6,517 nucleotides of DNA. Origin: Methanobacteriota archaeon (lineage in GTDB: Archaea > Thermoplasmatota > Thermoplasmata > RBG-16-68-12). The DNA lies in the NCBI GenBank assembly GCA_005878325.1, contig VBMR01000064.1, positions 1 through 6,517 of the forward strand, in the 5' to 3' direction. The notes below the pieces were generated by a model, which ran no database searches, was not told the origin of the DNA, and saw only the letters and a program-made list of their open reading frames with translations. The position numbers were made by a program, and so were the translations under genes. Shown one piece after another: positions 5,854-6,517 of the stretch. The stretch's first letter is position 1. Each line of letters opens with the position of its first letter.

Positions 5854-6517
5854 CTACTTTCCATCCGGGAAAGAAAACTGACTTGGGGAGCTCTCACGCG
5901 GATCGGAAGTTGGCACCTCAGGAACCAGAGGGTCGGCGACGACAGGCTCCGGGACTTTCGCCGGCGACCGTCGATAGAGTCGGACCAGGAGATAGATGAA
6001 GATCGCCGCGACGACTCCCATTCCCCGCCATCCGGCGACCTCGAGGAATGCCGCGAGGACGATCAGGAATCCCATGCATCCCGCGACGAAGGCGAACCGC
6101 TGTCGCTCCCATCGGGCGGGTTCGTCGGAGGTCCGGCGGACGAGCAAGGTGACCGCGAGGAGGACCGCCGCGCCCTCGAGGACCGTGACGATCGGGAACC
6201 CGCCCAACGCAGGCCCGCCGCCGTAGATCAGGAAGGATGCCGTCAGGAATGCGAATCCCGCGACCGCGTAGGTGCGGGGCGATCGCGGGAGTTTCTTTGC
6301 GGGGAGCCAGGCCCACAGGCGGTCCGCATGGTGTCGTGCGGCCCAGACTAGGAGTACGACCGCGGCGAGGGCCCCGAGGAGGTGCCACGCGGACGGTCGG
6401 TAGTGCGTGAGAAAGAGGTTGATCGTCACGGTCGCGCCCGCGAGCAGGGCGATGGCTGTGATATAGCCGCGACGGGACGTGAGGGGCTGACCGCGGATCC
6501 GAGGCCAGATCCACTCG
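5854..6517 (-). CDS. Polytopic membrane protein, C-terminal part, 5' truncated
   Basis: The minus-strand frame is open from the right edge to a TAG at 5856-5854, leaving 220 complete codons. A GTG at 6429 could be taken as a start, but the frame continues upstream of it through SRRGYITAIALLAGATVTI, which forms one hydrophobic helix with the following NLFL. The gene therefore begins outside the window. About six candidate transmembrane helices fall near residues 18-36, 45-60, 83-100, 107-126, 140-160 and 163-182 of the visible part. A Pro-rich hydrophilic tail of about 38 residues (KVPEPVVADPLVPEVPTSDP) follows. HH at 62-63 is a loop feature without a known motif. I recognise no family; it could be a transporter, a membrane enzyme or the membrane part of a sensor. 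The next gene downstream on the same strand starts 109 bp after the stop and has its own promoter-like box. Confidence 0.7.
   Translation of the reverse strand, partial: EWIWPRIRGQPLTSRRGYITAIALLAGATVTINLFLTHYRPSAWHLLGALAAVVLLVWAARHHADRLWAWLPAKKLPRSPRTYAVAGFAFLTASFLIYGGGPALGGFPIVTVLEGAAVLLAVTLLVRRTSDEPARWERQRFAFVAGCMGFLIVLAAFLEVAGWRGMGVVAAIFIYLLVRLYRRSPAKVPEPVVADPLVPEVPTSDPRESSPSQFSFPDGK

Noticed and set aside
5785..6351. 188-codon plus-strand frame opposite the right-edge membrane protein
   Set aside because: Acidic/Arg-rich shadow composition; the minus-strand reading gives clear membrane helices, which is the stronger coding signal.
1..6517. Search for tRNA, rRNA, CRISPR repeats, insertion-sequence ends, transposase or integrase genes and toxin-antitoxin or phage-defence genes
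   Set aside because: Reading both strands by eye, I found no regularly spaced repeats, terminal inverted repeats with target duplications, tRNA-like cloverleaf or recognisable proteins of these kinds.

Overview
This GC-rich window most likely comes from an archaeon, probably a high-GC member of the Thermoplasmata or a relative. Three things point that way. One protein carries a DUF835 domain, a family known mainly from Euryarchaeota. No start codon has a clear Shine-Dalgarno site. Several genes instead have a TTA-centred TATA-like box 27-35 nt before the start codon, which is the leaderless or short-leader layout of archaeal promoters. The lineage is inferred; no marker gene is present.

Layout. 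Bases 1-279 (+) hold the C-terminal end of a small retropepsin-like (clan AA) aspartic protease. Bases 307-1164 (-) encode a classical short-chain dehydrogenase/reductase of the retinol-dehydrogenase type. Bases 1165-1372 lie between divergent genes and carry a perfect 8-bp inverted repeat. Bases 1373-2971 (+) encode a membrane protein of about seven helices followed by a DUF835 domain and a C-terminal alpha/beta domain, probably a signalling protein. Bases 3065-4642 (+) encode a twin-arginine-exported protein with probable beta-helix architecture. Bases 4657-5175 (-) encode a DinB/YfiT-like helical-bundle protein, convergent with the previous gene across a 14-bp gap. Bases 5343-5744 (-) encode a small two-helix membrane protein whose start I move inward on promoter and codon evidence. 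Bases 5854-6517 (-) are the C-terminal part of a polytopic membrane protein that runs off the right edge.

The genes do not form an obvious operon or pathway. Most have their own promoter-like element, and neighbours are often convergent or divergent. The common theme is the cell envelope: a 7TM-DUF835 protein, a Tat-exported protein and two unrecognised membrane proteins. I see no RNA gene, mobile element, CRISPR array, integrase or recognisable defence system. The points most worth a second look are the 7TM-DUF835-C-terminal-domain architecture, the exported beta-helix protein beside it, the inverted repeat between the divergent promoters, and the leaderless start pattern.
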